DNA of 36,943 bases. It comes from Affinundibacterium seohonense (GTDB lineage: Bacteria > Pseudomonadota > Gammaproteobacteria > Burkholderiales > Burkholderiaceae_D). Location of the stretch: positions 1-36,943 of the forward strand of contig NZ_JACOFW010000033.1 of the NCBI RefSeq assembly GCF_014284305.1, given 5' to 3'. The position numbers were made by a program, and so were the translations under genes. How positions within the stretch are numbered: position 1 is the stretch's first letter; every line of letters starts with the position of its first letter. Positions 7,959 to 17,431 of the stretch are shown here, one piece after another. The notes beneath the pieces were generated by a model. The model saw only the letters and a program-made list of their open reading frames with translations. It did no database searches and was not told where the DNA came from.

Positions 7959-10343
7959 ATGACGAAGTTAATTCGCGCTTTTATTGCAATGTCATTGTTG
8001 GCGTTGGTTTCCGCTTGCGGTGGTGGTGGTGGATCTGCCGGAAATACCAGTGGCGTGCCGTTATTTACAACGGCCGCTGAGAAAATCACAATTGCTCCCG
8101 GTGAAGTCCAAGTTTATAACATTGGCGGTGGTGTCCCTGGTTATGTCGCGACGAGTAGCACTGGGGCCGCCAGTGTAAAAGTTGACGGTAAAGTGTTGAC
8201 GATTACTGCTACAGGAGCCGGAACGGCAACAATTACTGTGAATGACGCTGCTGGTGCCAAGGTCACAATTGCGGCAACGATAGGTACTGGCGTTGATTTG
8301 TTTACCAGTGCGCCAGAAAAATTAACTCTCGGAGTTGGACAAACTTCGACTTCATTCACAATCGGTGGGGGAAGTCGGATTTATACGGTATCGAGTGGTA
8401 ACCGACAGTCTGTGTTGGTGAATCATACAGGCTCACAATTTAGTTTGACAGGCTTAGCCGCTGGCATAAGTACCGTGACTATCACTGACAGTCTGGGTGG
8501 AATTAAGAAAGTTGAAGTTACCGTTGGTTCTGGGGTGGACTTATTTACTACGGCGCCAAGCACTGTAGTAATTGGCGTTGGCTCGACTAGTGCAACATAC
8601 CAAATTGGTGGTGGAAGTGAAGTCTATGCTGTAGCAAGTAGCGATCGTAATGTCGCGACGGTCTTTCAAACTACAGCTCGGAGTTTTGCGGTGGTTGGTC
8701 AAACCGGTGGACGTGCAGTTGTATCAGTGACTGACACCCTCGGTAAGGTCGTAAAGATAGATATTGTGGTTGGTTCTTTGGTTGATTTGTACACCACAGC
8801 GCCTAGCCTTGTAACTGTTGCTGTTGGCAGCGCCTCTGCTGTTTATTCAATCGGTGGTGGTACTCAGATTTATGCTGTGACTTCTAGCGATAAACGTATT
8901 GCTACCGTTGGTCAGGCATCTATGAATGAATTTATTATTACTGGCCAGGCTGGCGGAAAAGCCGTCGTGACGGTTAAAGATACGAATGGTAAAGAGATCA
9001 AGATTGACGTGGTAGTTGGTACGGTTGATGCTCTGTATTCAACCGCAGCTGCGGAAGTAACTTTAGAAGTTGGTGGTGCGAATTCTTATAAAGTTGGCGG
9101 TGGTACAACTGTTTATTCAGTTGGTAGTAGCAACGCAAGTGTTGCGTTAGCCACTATTGTTGGCAATGATTTAATCATTACCGGTGTGAGTATTGGTAAA
9201 GCGACTTTGATCGTTCGCGACTCCACAACCGGCAATTTATCTATTAATGTGACGGTGGGTTCGGGGACGCCATTGCCATTGTTTACGTCTGCAGCCAGTG
9301 ATATTGTAATTGCCCCATCCACTTCTCCAACCTTCTCTATCGGCGGTGGCCGCCCACCATATAAAGCGAGTAGCACGAATAGTAGTGTGGTTACAGCTAG
9401 CGTCAGCAGCAGTGTTTTGACGGTAACAGGCTTGGCAGTCGGAAATGCGAAAGTCAATGTCTATGACTCTGTCGGAACGTTAGTGCCAATTAATATTACT
9501 GTAGGAACAGGTACTGTTATTCCGCTGTTCACCACAGCGCCAGGGTCTGTCACTTTGGTTTCAGCCAGTACGGCCACTTATGCTATCGGCGGCGGAACGC
9601 CTCCATACTCAGTCAATAGCAGCAATCTCGGCGTTGCAACAGTGGTGGTGAATGGATTGAGTTATACAGTGACAGGAAAAACAGCTGGGACAGCGGATCT
9701 GTTAATTCGTGATTCCTTAGGAGCATCAACTTCGGTAGCTTTGACCGTGTCGTCGACTGGTGCATTGCCGTTGAATTTATTACCAGGGGATTCAACTGGT
9801 TCAGTTGGTGATACCTTGAATTTTAGAATCTCTGGCGGGTCTGGACCATTTGTTATCACTAACAATAATCCAAGCATCGCGACATTGGAGCAAACAGGAG
9901 AAACTTTCACCGCTAAATTGCTAAATGTGGGATCAACGACCGTAGTCGTCACAGATTCTCAAGGTGTGAGTAAGCAGGTGGCAATTTCAGCAACTCCAAA
10001 CGTTTCAATTTTACGAATCTCACCATCGGCCTTAGAAATTGGGGAGGATAGTACAGCCAGTTTTAATATGGAAGTGAAAGGTGGCACAGCACCATATAGA
10101 GCATTTACAGGTGATCTCGTGATGTCTTCTGTGTCTATCAATGGTTCAATTGTTACTGTTGGTTTGGGAAATCGAGGAAGTCGCTGTATACATCCAGTTG
10201 ATGATTCGGGAACCTATAAGCGCGGTGAAATTTATGAAATTGCGATCACAGTTCTTGACAAATTTGGTTCAGCCGCAACTGCTAAACTACAAATCCGAGA
10301 CAACAGCCGCGGCATCGGACCGGTTGATTCATGCGGTAACTAA
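7959..10343 (+). CDS. lipoprotein with about nine tandem Ig-like (Big-type) repeats
   Basis: A protein of 794 residues whose family I do not recognise. The signal peptide ends in the lipobox LVSAC (Cys20), followed by a Gly-rich tether (GGGGGSAG). Residues 33-682 are eight repeats of 79-83 residues, each with LFTTAP near its start, a central IGGG...Y.V.SSN...AT, a TG..AG..TV.V.DS.G segment and a closing TVG. This pattern fits bacterial Ig-like beta-sandwich domains. A divergent ninth unit (683-794) carries the only two cysteines after the lipobox (743 and 792), a possible disulfide. A membrane-anchored, rod-shaped surface or periplasmic protein is inferred. Its place between pilQ and aroKB suggests, but does not prove, a link to the pilus. 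AGGTG lies 5 nt before the ATG. Confidence 0.85.
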   Translation: MTKLIRAFIAMSLLALVSACGGGGGSAGNTSGVPLFTTAAEKITIAPGEVQVYNIGGGVPGYVATSSTGAASVKVDGKVLTITATGAGTATITVNDAAGAKVTIAATIGTGVDLFTSAPEKLTLGVGQTSTSFTIGGGSRIYTVSSGNRQSVLVNHTGSQFSLTGLAAGISTVTITDSLGGIKKVEVTVGSGVDLFTTAPSTVVIGVGSTSATYQIGGGSEVYAVASSDRNVATVFQTTARSFAVVGQTGGRAVVSVTDTLGKVVKIDIVVGSLVDLYTTAPSLVTVAVGSASAVYSIGGGTQIYAVTSSDKRIATVGQASMNEFIITGQAGGKAVVTVKDTNGKEIKIDVVVGTVDALYSTAAAEVTLEVGGANSYKVGGGTTVYSVGSSNASVALATIVGNDLIITGVSIGKATLIVRDSTTGNLSINVTVGSGTPLPLFTSAASDIVIAPSTSPTFSIGGGRPPYKASSTNSSVVTASVSSSVLTVTGLAVGNAKVNVYDSVGTLVPINITVGTGTVIPLFTTAPGSVTLVSASTATYAIGGGTPPYSVNSSNLGVATVVVNGLSYTVTGKTAGTADLLIRDSLGASTSVALTVSSTGALPLNLLPGDSTGSVGDTLNFRISGGSGPFVITNNNPSIATLEQTGETFTAKLLNVGSTTVVVTDSQGVSKQVAISATPNVSILRISPSALEIGEDSTASFNMEVKGGTAPYRAFTGDLVMSSVSINGSIVTVGLGNRGSRCIHPVDDSGTYKRGEIYEIAITVLDKFGSAATAKLQIRDNSRGIGPVDSCGN
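8055..10004 (+). repeat. eight tandem protein-level repeats of about 81 codons
   Basis: The units start at residues 33, 112, 193, 275, 357, 440, 522 and 604 of the lipoprotein at 7959. Unit length varies only between 79 and 83 residues. Units 2-4 are the most alike (VDLFTTAP, GVGSTSA, IGGGS, YAV.SSD). Unit 8 has lost the LFTTAP opening. Similarity is clear in the protein but degraded in the DNA, so the duplications are not recent. Confidence 0.85.
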
Positions 10344-10375
10344 GTTAGCCCCTTCGTTTTTAAAAGTAGATTTTA

Positions 10376-12058
10376 GTGACAAGTAATATATTTTTAGTAG
10401 GTCTGATGGGCTCTGGCAAAACTACGGTTGGCAGAGCCCTTGCCAAAAAGCTGAACAAACGTTTTATTGATTCTGATCACGAAATAGAGGCACGCACTGG
10501 TGTCGCTATTTCGGTGATTTTTGAAATTGAAGGTGAAGCCAGTTTTCGTCAGCGAGAAGCCGATGTGATTCGTGACCTTTGCCAACAAGAGGACATCGTT
10601 CTCGCCACTGGTGGGGGCGCTGTTTTAAATCCCCAAAGTCGAGAGCTGCTTCATACACGTGGTATAGTTGTGTACCTGAAGGCGAGTATTAGCAATATTT
10701 TGCATCGTACCCGACATGACAAAAAGCGGCCATTGCTGCGCACTCCTGATCCCCGTAAGAAACTCGAAGAGCTTGAACAACAGCGAGATCCGCTCTACCG
10801 CGAAGTCGCCCATATTGTGATTGAAACTGGCCAGCCACAGTTGCAAACTTTGGTACAAACCATCGTCGAAAAATTACCTGCGCCTGTGAATGAGTTGGAT
10901 CAGACCTTACATCAAATCACCAAGCAAGCACCAATTGCGCATCAAAGTAGAGTATTTATGGAACAAGAAATACATCAGGCACGTACGCTGCAAGTTGATC
11001 TTGGTGAACGCGCATATCCCATCACTATCGGTGAGGGTTTGCTGTCAAACCCAGCTTTACTGCAAAGCCGCATTAAAGGGCAGCGTATTGTGATTGTGAC
11101 GAACTCAGTGGTTGCGCCTTTGTATTTGGATAGTTTGACCAAACAATTAAATGCGATTGGTAAGCAAACGGAAGCAATTATTCTCCCTGACGGTGAAGAG
11201 TACAAAAATTGGCAAAACCTCATGTTGATCTTTGATGGACTGCTAGAAAAAAAATGTGATCGTAAGACCACCTTGTTAGCTCTGGGCGGTGGTGTCATAG
11301 GCGATATGACAGGGTTTGCTGCTTCAGCGTATATGCGCGGGATTCCTTTTATCCAGATTCCGACAACATTGTTAGCGCAAGTAGACTCGTCAGTTGGTGG
11401 AAAGACTGGAATCAATCATCCACTCGGTAAGAATATGATTGGTGCGTTCTATCAGCCGCAAGCAGTGATTGCCGACATGAGCACATTAAACACGTTACCA
11501 GATCGAGAATTGTCTGCGGGATTAGCTGAGGTGATTAAACACGGTGCAATTATTGATTCAGGCTTCTTTACTTGGATTGAGAACAATATCGAAAAATTGC
11601 GAGCAAAAGACATTGAAGCATTGTCGTATGCCGTTTTGCGTTCATGTGAGATCAAGGCAAATGTCGTTCGACAAGATGAGCGCGAAGGCGGCTTACGCGC
11701 TATTTTGAATTTTGGACATACCTTTGGTCATGCTATCGAGTCAGGACTTGGCTACGGTAATTGGTTACATGGTGAGGCTGTTGGTTGTGGTATGGTGATG
11801 GCGGCAGATTTATCTTATCGATTAGGTTACATCGATTTTGTTAGTAAAACGCGTATTACAAAATTAGTAGAAGCTGCAGGGTTGCCGACCACCGCGCCGG
11901 ATTTAGGTGAGCAAGTCTGGCTGGAGTTGATGGAAGTGGATAAGAAGAATGAAGGTGGGCAAATCAAGTTTATTTTGCTCAAACCTTTAGGTAGTTGCCT
12001 CATCACCGAAGTTCCGAAAGAGATGCTATTAGCGAGTTTGCGAGCCAGTATTCAGTAA
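10376..12058 (+). CDS. aroKB: bifunctional shikimate kinase / 3-dehydroquinate synthase (AroK-AroB fusion)
   Basis: A 560-residue fusion of two shikimate-pathway enzymes. Residues 1-165 are shikimate kinase: P-loop GLMGSGKTT (9-17), shikimate-binding DSDHEIE (32-38), FRQRE and ATGGGAV. Residues 195-560 are the NAD- and metal-dependent dehydroquinate synthase, which acts earlier in the pathway: [34 protein letters not shown] and the metal-ligand segment [11 protein letters not shown] linker of about 30 residues joins them. The frame is continuous and both active sites look complete. The start is GTG 10376 with a poor ribosome binding site. An internal ATG (10958, Met195) sits exactly at the AroB domain start and could also give free AroB. 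Confidence 0.93.
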   Translation: MTSNIFLVGLMGSGKTTVGRALAKKLNKRFIDSDHEIEARTGVAISVIFEIEGEASFRQREADVIRDLCQQEDIVLATGGGAVLNPQSRELLHTRGIVVYLKASISNILHRTRHDKKRPLLRTPDPRKKLEELEQQRDPLYREVAHIVIETGQPQLQTLVQTIVEKLPAPVNELDQTLHQITKQAPIAHQSRVFMEQEIHQARTLQVDLGERAYPITIGEGLLSNPALLQSRIKGQRIVIVTNSVVAPLYLDSLTKQLNAIGKQTEAIILPDGEEYKNWQNLMLIFDGLLEKKCDRKTTLLALGGGVIGDMTGFAASAYMRGIPFIQIPTTLLAQVDSSVGGKTGINHPLGKNMIGAFYQPQAVIADMSTLNTLPDRELSAGLAEVIKHGAIIDSGFFTWIENNIEKLRAKDIEALSYAVLRSCEIKANVVRQDEREGGLRAILNFGHTFGHAIESGLGYGNWLHGEAVGCGMVMAADLSYRLGYIDFVSKTRITKLVEAAGLPTTAPDLGEQVWLELMEVDKKNEGGQIKFILLKPLGSCLITEVPKEMLLASLRASIQ

Positions 12059-12084
12059 GTTTCCTCCTGTTTGAAAGCTACATT

Positions 12085-13236
12085 ATGTTTTCCGATCATC
12101 AACTCGCCCCTTATGCTGCTCAATCTGCACAATCTAAGGGGAGACGATTTTCGGAACCAGCGCCGAGCTCCCGCTCCGAATTTCAAAGAGATCGGGATCG
12201 CATCATCCACAGTACGGCTTTTCGGCGACTTGAATACAAGACGCAAGTCTTCGTTAACCACGAAGGCGATTTGTTTCGTACCCGCCTAACCCATAGTATC
12301 GAAGTTGCGCAAATTGCTCGATCGATTGCACGTAATTTACGTTTGAACGAAGATCTCGTTGAGGCGATCTCACTCGCACATGATCTTGGTCACACCCCGT
12401 TTGGACACGCAGGGCAAGATGCGCTCAATGCTTGTATGAAAGATTACGGTGGCTTCGAACACAATCTCCAAAGTCTGCGTGTGGTGGATGTTTTGGAAGA
12501 ACGTTATGCGAGTTTCGAAGGTCTTAATTTAAGTTTCGAATCTCGCGAGGGGATACTCAAACACTGCTCTTTGAATAACGCTCGTTTGCTTGGCGAATTA
12601 GGTCAACGATTTATTGATAGAACGCAACCTAGTCTCGAAGCGCAGTTAACTAACCTAGCTGATGAAATTGCCTACAATAATCACGACATTGATGATGGTT
12701 TGCGGTCAGGTTTACTCAATGAGTCGCAGTTAATGAACGTCGATTGTTATGCACGATTTCGACGAGAAGTTGATCATACCTATCCAGGAATTACTGGACG
12801 ACGCGCAATTTCAGAAACCATACGTCGAATGATTAATTTGTTGATTACCGATCTTATCCAAACATCGGAGCGACAAATTGCAGATTGTGCGCCAAAGACA
12901 ATTGAGGATGTGCGCGCGATGCCTGCCATGATTGCGTTTTCTGATGGGATGTATCAGGAAGCCAAGGTGTTGAAACAGTTCTTATACGAGAATCTCTATC
13001 GACATTATTTAGTCAATCGTATGAGCAATAAGGCGAAAAATACGGTACGCGAGTTGTTTACCTTAATGATGGCAGAACCGGGGTTGGTTCCACCTGACTA
13101 TCGAATCAATGTCCAAAGCGACTCACAACAGACACAGATCATGCAGGCTCGTCGGATCGCAGACTATATCGCTGGCATGACAGACCGATTTGCGATTCGT
13201 GAGCATAAACGTTTATACCAGATAGAAGAAGTATAA
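12085..13236 (+). CDS. dgt: deoxyguanosinetriphosphate triphosphohydrolase-like protein
   Basis: An HD-domain phosphohydrolase of 383 residues that would hydrolyse dGTP or other dNTPs to the nucleoside and triphosphate. It shows [10 protein letters not shown], the metal-ligand [11 protein letters not shown], the HD pair in [15 protein letters not shown], and [18 protein letters not shown] place the start at ATG 12085, since earlier in-frame codons overlap aroKB and encode residues unlike the family; the conserved N-terminus [13 protein letters not shown] starts here. It lies 26 nt after aroKB and is probably cotranscribed. The substrate cannot be told from the sequence. Confidence 0.9.
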   Translation: MFSDHQLAPYAAQSAQSKGRRFSEPAPSSRSEFQRDRDRIIHSTAFRRLEYKTQVFVNHEGDLFRTRLTHSIEVAQIARSIARNLRLNEDLVEAISLAHDLGHTPFGHAGQDALNACMKDYGGFEHNLQSLRVVDVLEERYASFEGLNLSFESREGILKHCSLNNARLLGELGQRFIDRTQPSLEAQLTNLADEIAYNNHDIDDGLRSGLLNESQLMNVDCYARFRREVDHTYPGITGRRAISETIRRMINLLITDLIQTSERQIADCAPKTIEDVRAMPAMIAFSDGMYQEAKVLKQFLYENLYRHYLVNRMSNKAKNTVRELFTLMMAEPGLVPPDYRINVQSDSQQTQIMQARRIADYIAGMTDRFAIREHKRLYQIEEV

Positions 13237-13264
13237 ATTCAGATTAAATTTGATAAGGATTATC

Positions 13265-13960
13265 ATGCGAACTATGCAATTGATAAAAGCTTCGACGGTA
13301 ACTTCACTATTGTTGCTGTGTACTTCTGCGTATGCTGCAGACTTGAGCCAACTTAGTTCTAAAGATGCGAATAGTGGCTTGAAAGCGGCGTTGGAACAAG
13401 GTGCGAATGCAGCGATATCAAGATTAGGTGTTGCAGATGGATTCCTAAATAATGAGAAGGTGAAGATTCCTTTGCCATCCATTCTGGAAAAAGCAAAACC
13501 CATTTTGAAATTGAGCGGACAAGCCAAGCATCTAGACGAGCTAGTCATAGCGATGAATCGTGCAGCTGAAACGGCTGTACCAATGGCAAAACCTTTGCTG
13601 TTGGATGCGGTGAAAACGATGTCCGTCGCCGATGCAAAAAATATTCTGAGTGGTGGGGATACTTCGGTCACAGATTTTTTTAGACAAAAAACATCAACTG
13701 CATTGACGACCAAGTTTACACCGACAGTAAAGGCTGTCACAGATAAAGTTGGCCTAGCTAGTAAATACAATTCGGTAATGGCGAAGGCGCAAAAGATGGG
13801 CGCCGTGCCTGAAAAAGAAGCGACAGTTGAATCTTATGTGTCGGATAAAGCGGTCGATGCGTTGTATACGATGATCGCGGAAGAAGAGAAGAAAATACGG
13901 CAAGATCCAATCGGTACTGGCAGCAAAATTATCGGTAAAGTTTTTGGCTTGCTAAAATAA
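13265..13960 (+). CDS. DUF4197 family exported protein
   Basis: A 231-residue protein with a signal peptide (MRTMQLIKAS..., cleavage likely after AYA) and a helical mature part. Segments such as NSGLKAALEQGANAAI and YVSDKAVDALYTMIAEEE fit the DUF4197 family, which is common beside dgt in Burkholderiales and has no known function. The ATG at 13265 has AAGGA 5 nt upstream. It lies 28 nt after dgt, likely as the last gene of the pilM/aroKB-direction run. Periplasmic location is inferred. Confidence 0.85.
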   Translation: MRTMQLIKASTVTSLLLLCTSAYAADLSQLSSKDANSGLKAALEQGANAAISRLGVADGFLNNEKVKIPLPSILEKAKPILKLSGQAKHLDELVIAMNRAAETAVPMAKPLLLDAVKTMSVADAKNILSGGDTSVTDFFRQKTSTALTTKFTPTVKAVTDKVGLASKYNSVMAKAQKMGAVPEKEATVESYVSDKAVDALYTMIAEEEKKIRQDPIGTGSKIIGKVFGLLK

Positions 13961-13990
13961 ATTTGGATCTGAATTGTGGGGTGAATTAAT

Positions 13991-14018
13991 CGCCGGCATT
14001 AGCCCAATAATGCTGGCG
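13991..14018. terminator. stem-loop between convergent genes, no clear U-tract
   Basis: An 11-bp stem (13991-14001 with 14008-14018, one G-T or A-C position) closes a 6-nt loop. It sits between the ends of the DUF4197 gene and the convergent hydrolase gene. There is no T-run on either side, so it may slow or end transcription, or only protect 3' ends. Confidence 0.4.
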
Positions 14019-14044
14019 CGTGACTCATCTATTGCATGGTCTTT

Positions 14045-15136
14045 TTATTCGAGATGCGCTAAAGGATGAGCATAGTTTGGCCATACTTCTGCAAAAAAGC
14101 TCGCGACAAGCGCATCATCAACTTCCGCCATACTTGCAGGTAACCATTGCGGTGTATTGTCTTTATCCACGACTAACGCACGCACGCCTTCCAATACCTC
14201 ACCGTGCTTAAAGCAATGTCTGACCATGGTGCGTTCGATACGCAGACATTCAGCAACCGACTTCTGTTGGCAGCGCTGTAATTGCTCAGAGGTGACTGCC
14301 ATCATCAGTGGCGATCGTTTGTTCATTGTGGCTAATGTCGCCAGCGCGAAAGGCGAAGTATCGTTTGCTAGTGAGGCCATGACTTCATCGACACGATGGA
14401 TTTTGAAATGATGATCAATAGCAGATCTATGTTGCGCCAATGTGCAGTTTTCCACATCCGATGCTTGATAAAACTGCGAGGCATAATCACGAATAGCAAC
14501 ACGAAGGTCGGTGTTTTCCGATTGCGCGATTAGTTGTAGCAAATCAGGAATAGCTGCAGTCGGGATATAGATATCGGCCAGGTTCGCGTAAATCGCATCC
14601 ATGCCTTGAATGACTTCTCCAGTCAGGCCTAAATAGCGGCCAATTTCGCCAGGGGATTGATTTAAGAAATAGCCACCGCCAACATCTGGAAACAAGCCAA
14701 TGTTCACCTCAGGCATCGCCATTTTAGTCCGCTCAGTTACGATACGGAGTCGGCTTGCAACACCAGATTGCGCGATACCCATGCCACCACCCATCACGAC
14801 GCCATTGAGCAAAGCGATATAGGGTTTAGGATAAAAATGGATTAAATGATTTAGTGCATATTCCTCGGTGAAGAAGTCTTCCAGCAAGGCACTGTCTTGC
14901 ATTGGCGTTTTTGTGCCAACATCATAAAAGAAACGAATATCGCCGCCAGCACAGAAAGCCTTTTCACTACTACTTTGAATCAACACAGCTTTGACCTCAG
15001 GGTCTGTACGCCAGGCCAATAAGGATGCAGTAATCGCGCGCACCATTTCTAGCGACAAAGAGTTAAGGGCTTTTGGGCGGTCTAAGGTGATGATGCCAAT
15101 ACGATTTTTGATTTCGGATAAGACGTGAGAGCTCAT
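14045..15136 (-). CDS. 3-hydroxyisobutyryl-CoA hydrolase-like protein (ECH_2 family)
   Basis: A crotonase-fold protein of 363 residues. AFCAGGDIRFFYD and MPEVNIGLFPDVGGGYFL are characteristic of the hydrolase branch (HIBYL-CoA hydrolase, valine breakdown) rather than ordinary hydratases; the Glu and Asp of the second motif are the expected catalytic residues. The oxyanion-hole segment GVVMGGGMGIA is present, and the long C-terminal part is typical of this branch. The frame stays open upstream to 15412, but those 92 residues resemble nothing in the family and run into the hpf terminator, so I start at ATG 15136. The ribosome binding site is weak, so the start is uncertain. Substrate is inferred from the family. 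Confidence 0.85.
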   Translation of the reverse strand: MSSHVLSEIKNRIGIITLDRPKALNSLSLEMVRAITASLLAWRTDPEVKAVLIQSSSEKAFCAGGDIRFFYDVGTKTPMQDSALLEDFFTEEYALNHLIHFYPKPYIALLNGVVMGGGMGIAQSGVASRLRIVTERTKMAMPEVNIGLFPDVGGGYFLNQSPGEIGRYLGLTGEVIQGMDAIYANLADIYIPTAAIPDLLQLIAQSENTDLRVAIRDYASQFYQASDVENCTLAQHRSAIDHHFKIHRVDEVMASLANDTSPFALATLATMNKRSPLMMAVTSEQLQRCQQKSVAECLRIERTMVRHCFKHGEVLEGVRALVVDKDNTPQWLPASMAEVDDALVASFFAEVWPNYAHPLAHLE

Positions 15137-15369
15137 AAGATAGCCATTGGATTTTGTAGAAGTGGATTTTAACCCAGAATTTCCATTGGGATTTGAGACG
15201 ATGGTGGATGCACTTTTCGAGGCAGTTTTTACGTGAATGAGGCGAAAATAGCTAGCTATTTTCAACGAAGAACGAAAAAAATGACCGAAAATGCGCCGCC
15301 AGCGCTCAAATAGCGTCGAAGACGCGCCTAATGGAAAATCTGGGTTTAACTCAGGGAGATTGACTAGAC

Positions 15370-15397
15370 AAAAATAAAGGGCGCTAAAAAGCGCCCT
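15370..15397 (-). terminator. intrinsic terminator of hpf/rpoN
   Basis: An 8-bp stem AGGGCGCT/AGCGCCCT (15378-15397) has an AAAA/TTTT loop. On the minus strand it is followed by TTTATTTTT. It lies 34 nt after the hpf stop and ends the kdsD-to-hpf gene run. Confidence 0.85.
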
Positions 15398-15431
15398 AGG
15401 ATCATCACTCAAAGTGAATCAGAAATTACAT

Positions 15432-15785
15432 TCAATCTAATTGTGTAGATGCTGGATCAGGAATATGTTTGATCGCATCATGTTGATGGTCTTGAATTTT
15501 GTCCTTATGTTTGATCACTTGACGATCAAGTTTATCGACTAAAGCATCAATGGCTGCATACAAATCATGCGCCAGACTTTCAACGTGGATGTCTTTCCCA
15601 CTCAGGTGTAAATTAATATCAGCTTTGTGCCGTTTATCCTTTTCGCGGAGCTTATCAACCGTCAAAATAACGGCGATATCAATGACTTGATCGAAGTGTC
15701 GTCTTACCCGCTCTAACTTGGTTTGTACATATTCACGAATTGCAGGAGTAACTTCGACGTGGTGTCCACTGATGGTGAGATTCAT
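15432..15785 (-). CDS. hpf: ribosome hibernation-promoting factor (short form)
   Basis: A 117-residue protein of the HPF/RaiA (sigma-54 modulation) family, which binds the 30S decoding region and helps form inactive ribosome dimers in stationary phase. The fold signature is visible: [30 protein letters not shown], then [14 protein letters not shown] and [17 protein letters not shown]. The length marks the short form, lacking the C-terminal dimerisation domain of long HPF. It follows rpoN, the usual order in proteobacteria. AGGAG lies 7 nt before the ATG, and it has its own promoter candidate (15879-15906). Confidence 0.93.
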   Translation of the reverse strand: MNLTISGHHVEVTPAIREYVQTKLERVRRHFDQVIDIAVILTVDKLREKDKRHKADINLHLSGKDIHVESLAHDLYAAIDALVDKLDRQVIKHKDKIQDHQHDAIKHIPDPASTQLD

Positions 15786-15878
15786 ACTACGCTCCTATGG
15801 TGATATTGCTTTTATTGCCTTCTGTACTGCCAGTCATTACGATCGCTCATTGGCAGAAAATTGTTTTGAGCTAAATCA

Positions 15879-15906
15879 TATATAACGATAGAAAACAATA
15901 TTTCAA
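15879..15906 (-). promoter_or_regulatory. candidate hpf promoter
   Basis: On the minus strand TTGAAA (15906-15901) and TATATA (15884-15879) are 16 nt apart. It would start transcription about 87 nt before hpf, allowing hpf to be expressed apart from rpoN. Confidence 0.45.
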
Positions 15907-15914
15907 GAACTGGT

Positions 15915-17405
15915 TTATAAAGATTTTCGCAGACTGACGGGAGGGATCTTCAGAGCTTCGCGATATTTGGCAACAGTGCGCCGCGCGATGACCATGCCTT
16001 GTTCTCCCAATATGTCGGCGATCTTACTATCCGAGAGGGGTTTCTTCTGGTCTTCTTCTCCTATTAATTGTTTGATCAGCGCCCGTATCGCTGTGGAAGA
16101 TGCTTCACCACCAGTTTCCGTTGCGACGTGACTACCGAAAAAATACTTCAACTCAAACATGCCGTGTGGTGTCAGCATAAACTTCTGAGTTGTCACACGC
16201 GAAATAGTGCTCTCGTGTAACCCCAGTGTATCAGCTATTTCGCGTAAAACAAGGGGTCTCATCGCAACAGCACCATGCGTGAAAAAATTGTATTGTCTTT
16301 CCACTATAGCTTGTGCAACGCGCAAAATCGTATCGAAACGCTGTCGCATGTTTTTGATGAGCCAACGCGCTTCTTGGAGTTGTGGGCTCAGGCTGGTATC
16401 TCCACGTTGCTGCTTCATCAAGTTGGCATACATTTGATTGATGCGTAAGCGTGGCATCACATCGCGGTTGAGCATAACTTGCCATTCATCGCCAATTTTT
16501 TTTACTACGACATCGGGCACAACATAATCCGATTTTGCCGCCGCAAAAGCGAGTCCAGGTTTGGGATTGCATTGGCGAATGACCACTTGTGCTTCGCGCA
16601 AATCTTCGTCGTCACAATGTAAAAATTTGCGTAATTTCGTAAAGTCACGTTGGGCAAATAAAGGTAAATAGTCCTGCACAATTTGTAGTGCAAGGCGTCT
16701 AGTGACGAAGGGGATTTTGGGGAAACGCCTAATTTGAATTGCCAGACATTCGGATGTACTGCGCGCCCCTACACCTTCTGGTTCAAAGCTCTGCAACATA
16801 TTGAGAGCAAATTGCAGCTCTTCGAGTTCTACACATAAATCGATCGGTAAACTGGCGTGAATATCGTCTAAAGATTCGCACAGATATCCATTCTCATCAA
16901 TGGCATCAATGACTAATTCGATCAAGGCGCGATCGCGTGGCTCGCGAATCGAGACGCGCATTTGTTCTAGTAAATGTTCCCGTAAGGTGGTTTGTGCGGC
17001 TTCTAATTGGGGCCTGCCATCTTCTTCGTCATGACTTTTGGAGCTGGAACTGGGCGCTTCATCGAAGCTCCAATCATCGCTACTTGCCTGCGCATCGACC
17101 TCGGCACTTTGCTCTGCAGCTTCATTAGCGGTAGAAACTTCTGCAGTGTCTTGCGGCGGATTTTCTACGGCTTTAAATTCTGTTTCACTTTGCGTGGTTG
17201 TACTGTTGATGCTGCCATCGGCAAGTAAACGCACAGCATTATCCAAAACGTCATCTACCCGTTCTAACATTGGGTTTTCAATCAACAAACCTTCTAACTC
17301 TTGATGTAGTTCTAGCGTAGATAACTGCAGCAAGCGAATTGATTGCTGTAACTGCGGGGTGAGCGCTAAGTGCTGTGAAGTGCGTAGCTGTAAGCTTTGC
17401 TTCAT
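15915..17405 (-). CDS. rpoN: RNA polymerase sigma-54 factor RpoN
   Basis: The 496-residue sigma factor that recognises -24/-12 promoters and needs an activator ATPase to open them. Region I is the Gln/Leu-rich start (MKQSLQLRTSQHLALTPQLQQ, about residues 1-50). An acidic, low-complexity region II covers about 60-140. The core-binding domain follows, then the helix-turn-helix (IADTLGLHESTISRVT) and the RpoN box ARRTVAKYRE at 474-483, which contacts the -24 element. It lies 26 nt after lptB, the standard order. Nothing seems missing. Confidence 0.97.
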   Translation of the reverse strand: MKQSLQLRTSQHLALTPQLQQSIRLLQLSTLELHQELEGLLIENPMLERVDDVLDNAVRLLADGSINSTTTQSETEFKAVENPPQDTAEVSTANEAAEQSAEVDAQASSDDWSFDEAPSSSSKSHDEEDGRPQLEAAQTTLREHLLEQMRVSIREPRDRALIELVIDAIDENGYLCESLDDIHASLPIDLCVELEELQFALNMLQSFEPEGVGARSTSECLAIQIRRFPKIPFVTRRLALQIVQDYLPLFAQRDFTKLRKFLHCDDEDLREAQVVIRQCNPKPGLAFAAAKSDYVVPDVVVKKIGDEWQVMLNRDVMPRLRINQMYANLMKQQRGDTSLSPQLQEARWLIKNMRQRFDTILRVAQAIVERQYNFFTHGAVAMRPLVLREIADTLGLHESTISRVTTQKFMLTPHGMFELKYFFGSHVATETGGEASSTAIRALIKQLIGEEDQKKPLSDSKIADILGEQGMVIARRTVAKYREALKIPPVSLRKSL

Positions 17406-17431
17406 GATGTAGACGTCATAATTTAGCGAGA

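Noticed and set aside
8055..10004. CRISPR-like or tandem DNA repeat from the recurring GGTGG patterns
   Set aside because: The repeats are protein-level units of about 81 codons within one open frame; DNA identity is low and there are no spacers.
10975..11415. 146-codon minus-strand open frame opposite the AroB domain
   Set aside because: No recognisable motifs; explained by codon bias of the opposite strand.
13213..13770. 185-codon open frame on the minus strand
   Set aside because: It lies opposite the DUF4197 gene, has no family resemblance and no ribosome binding site, and is a mirror of that coding sequence.
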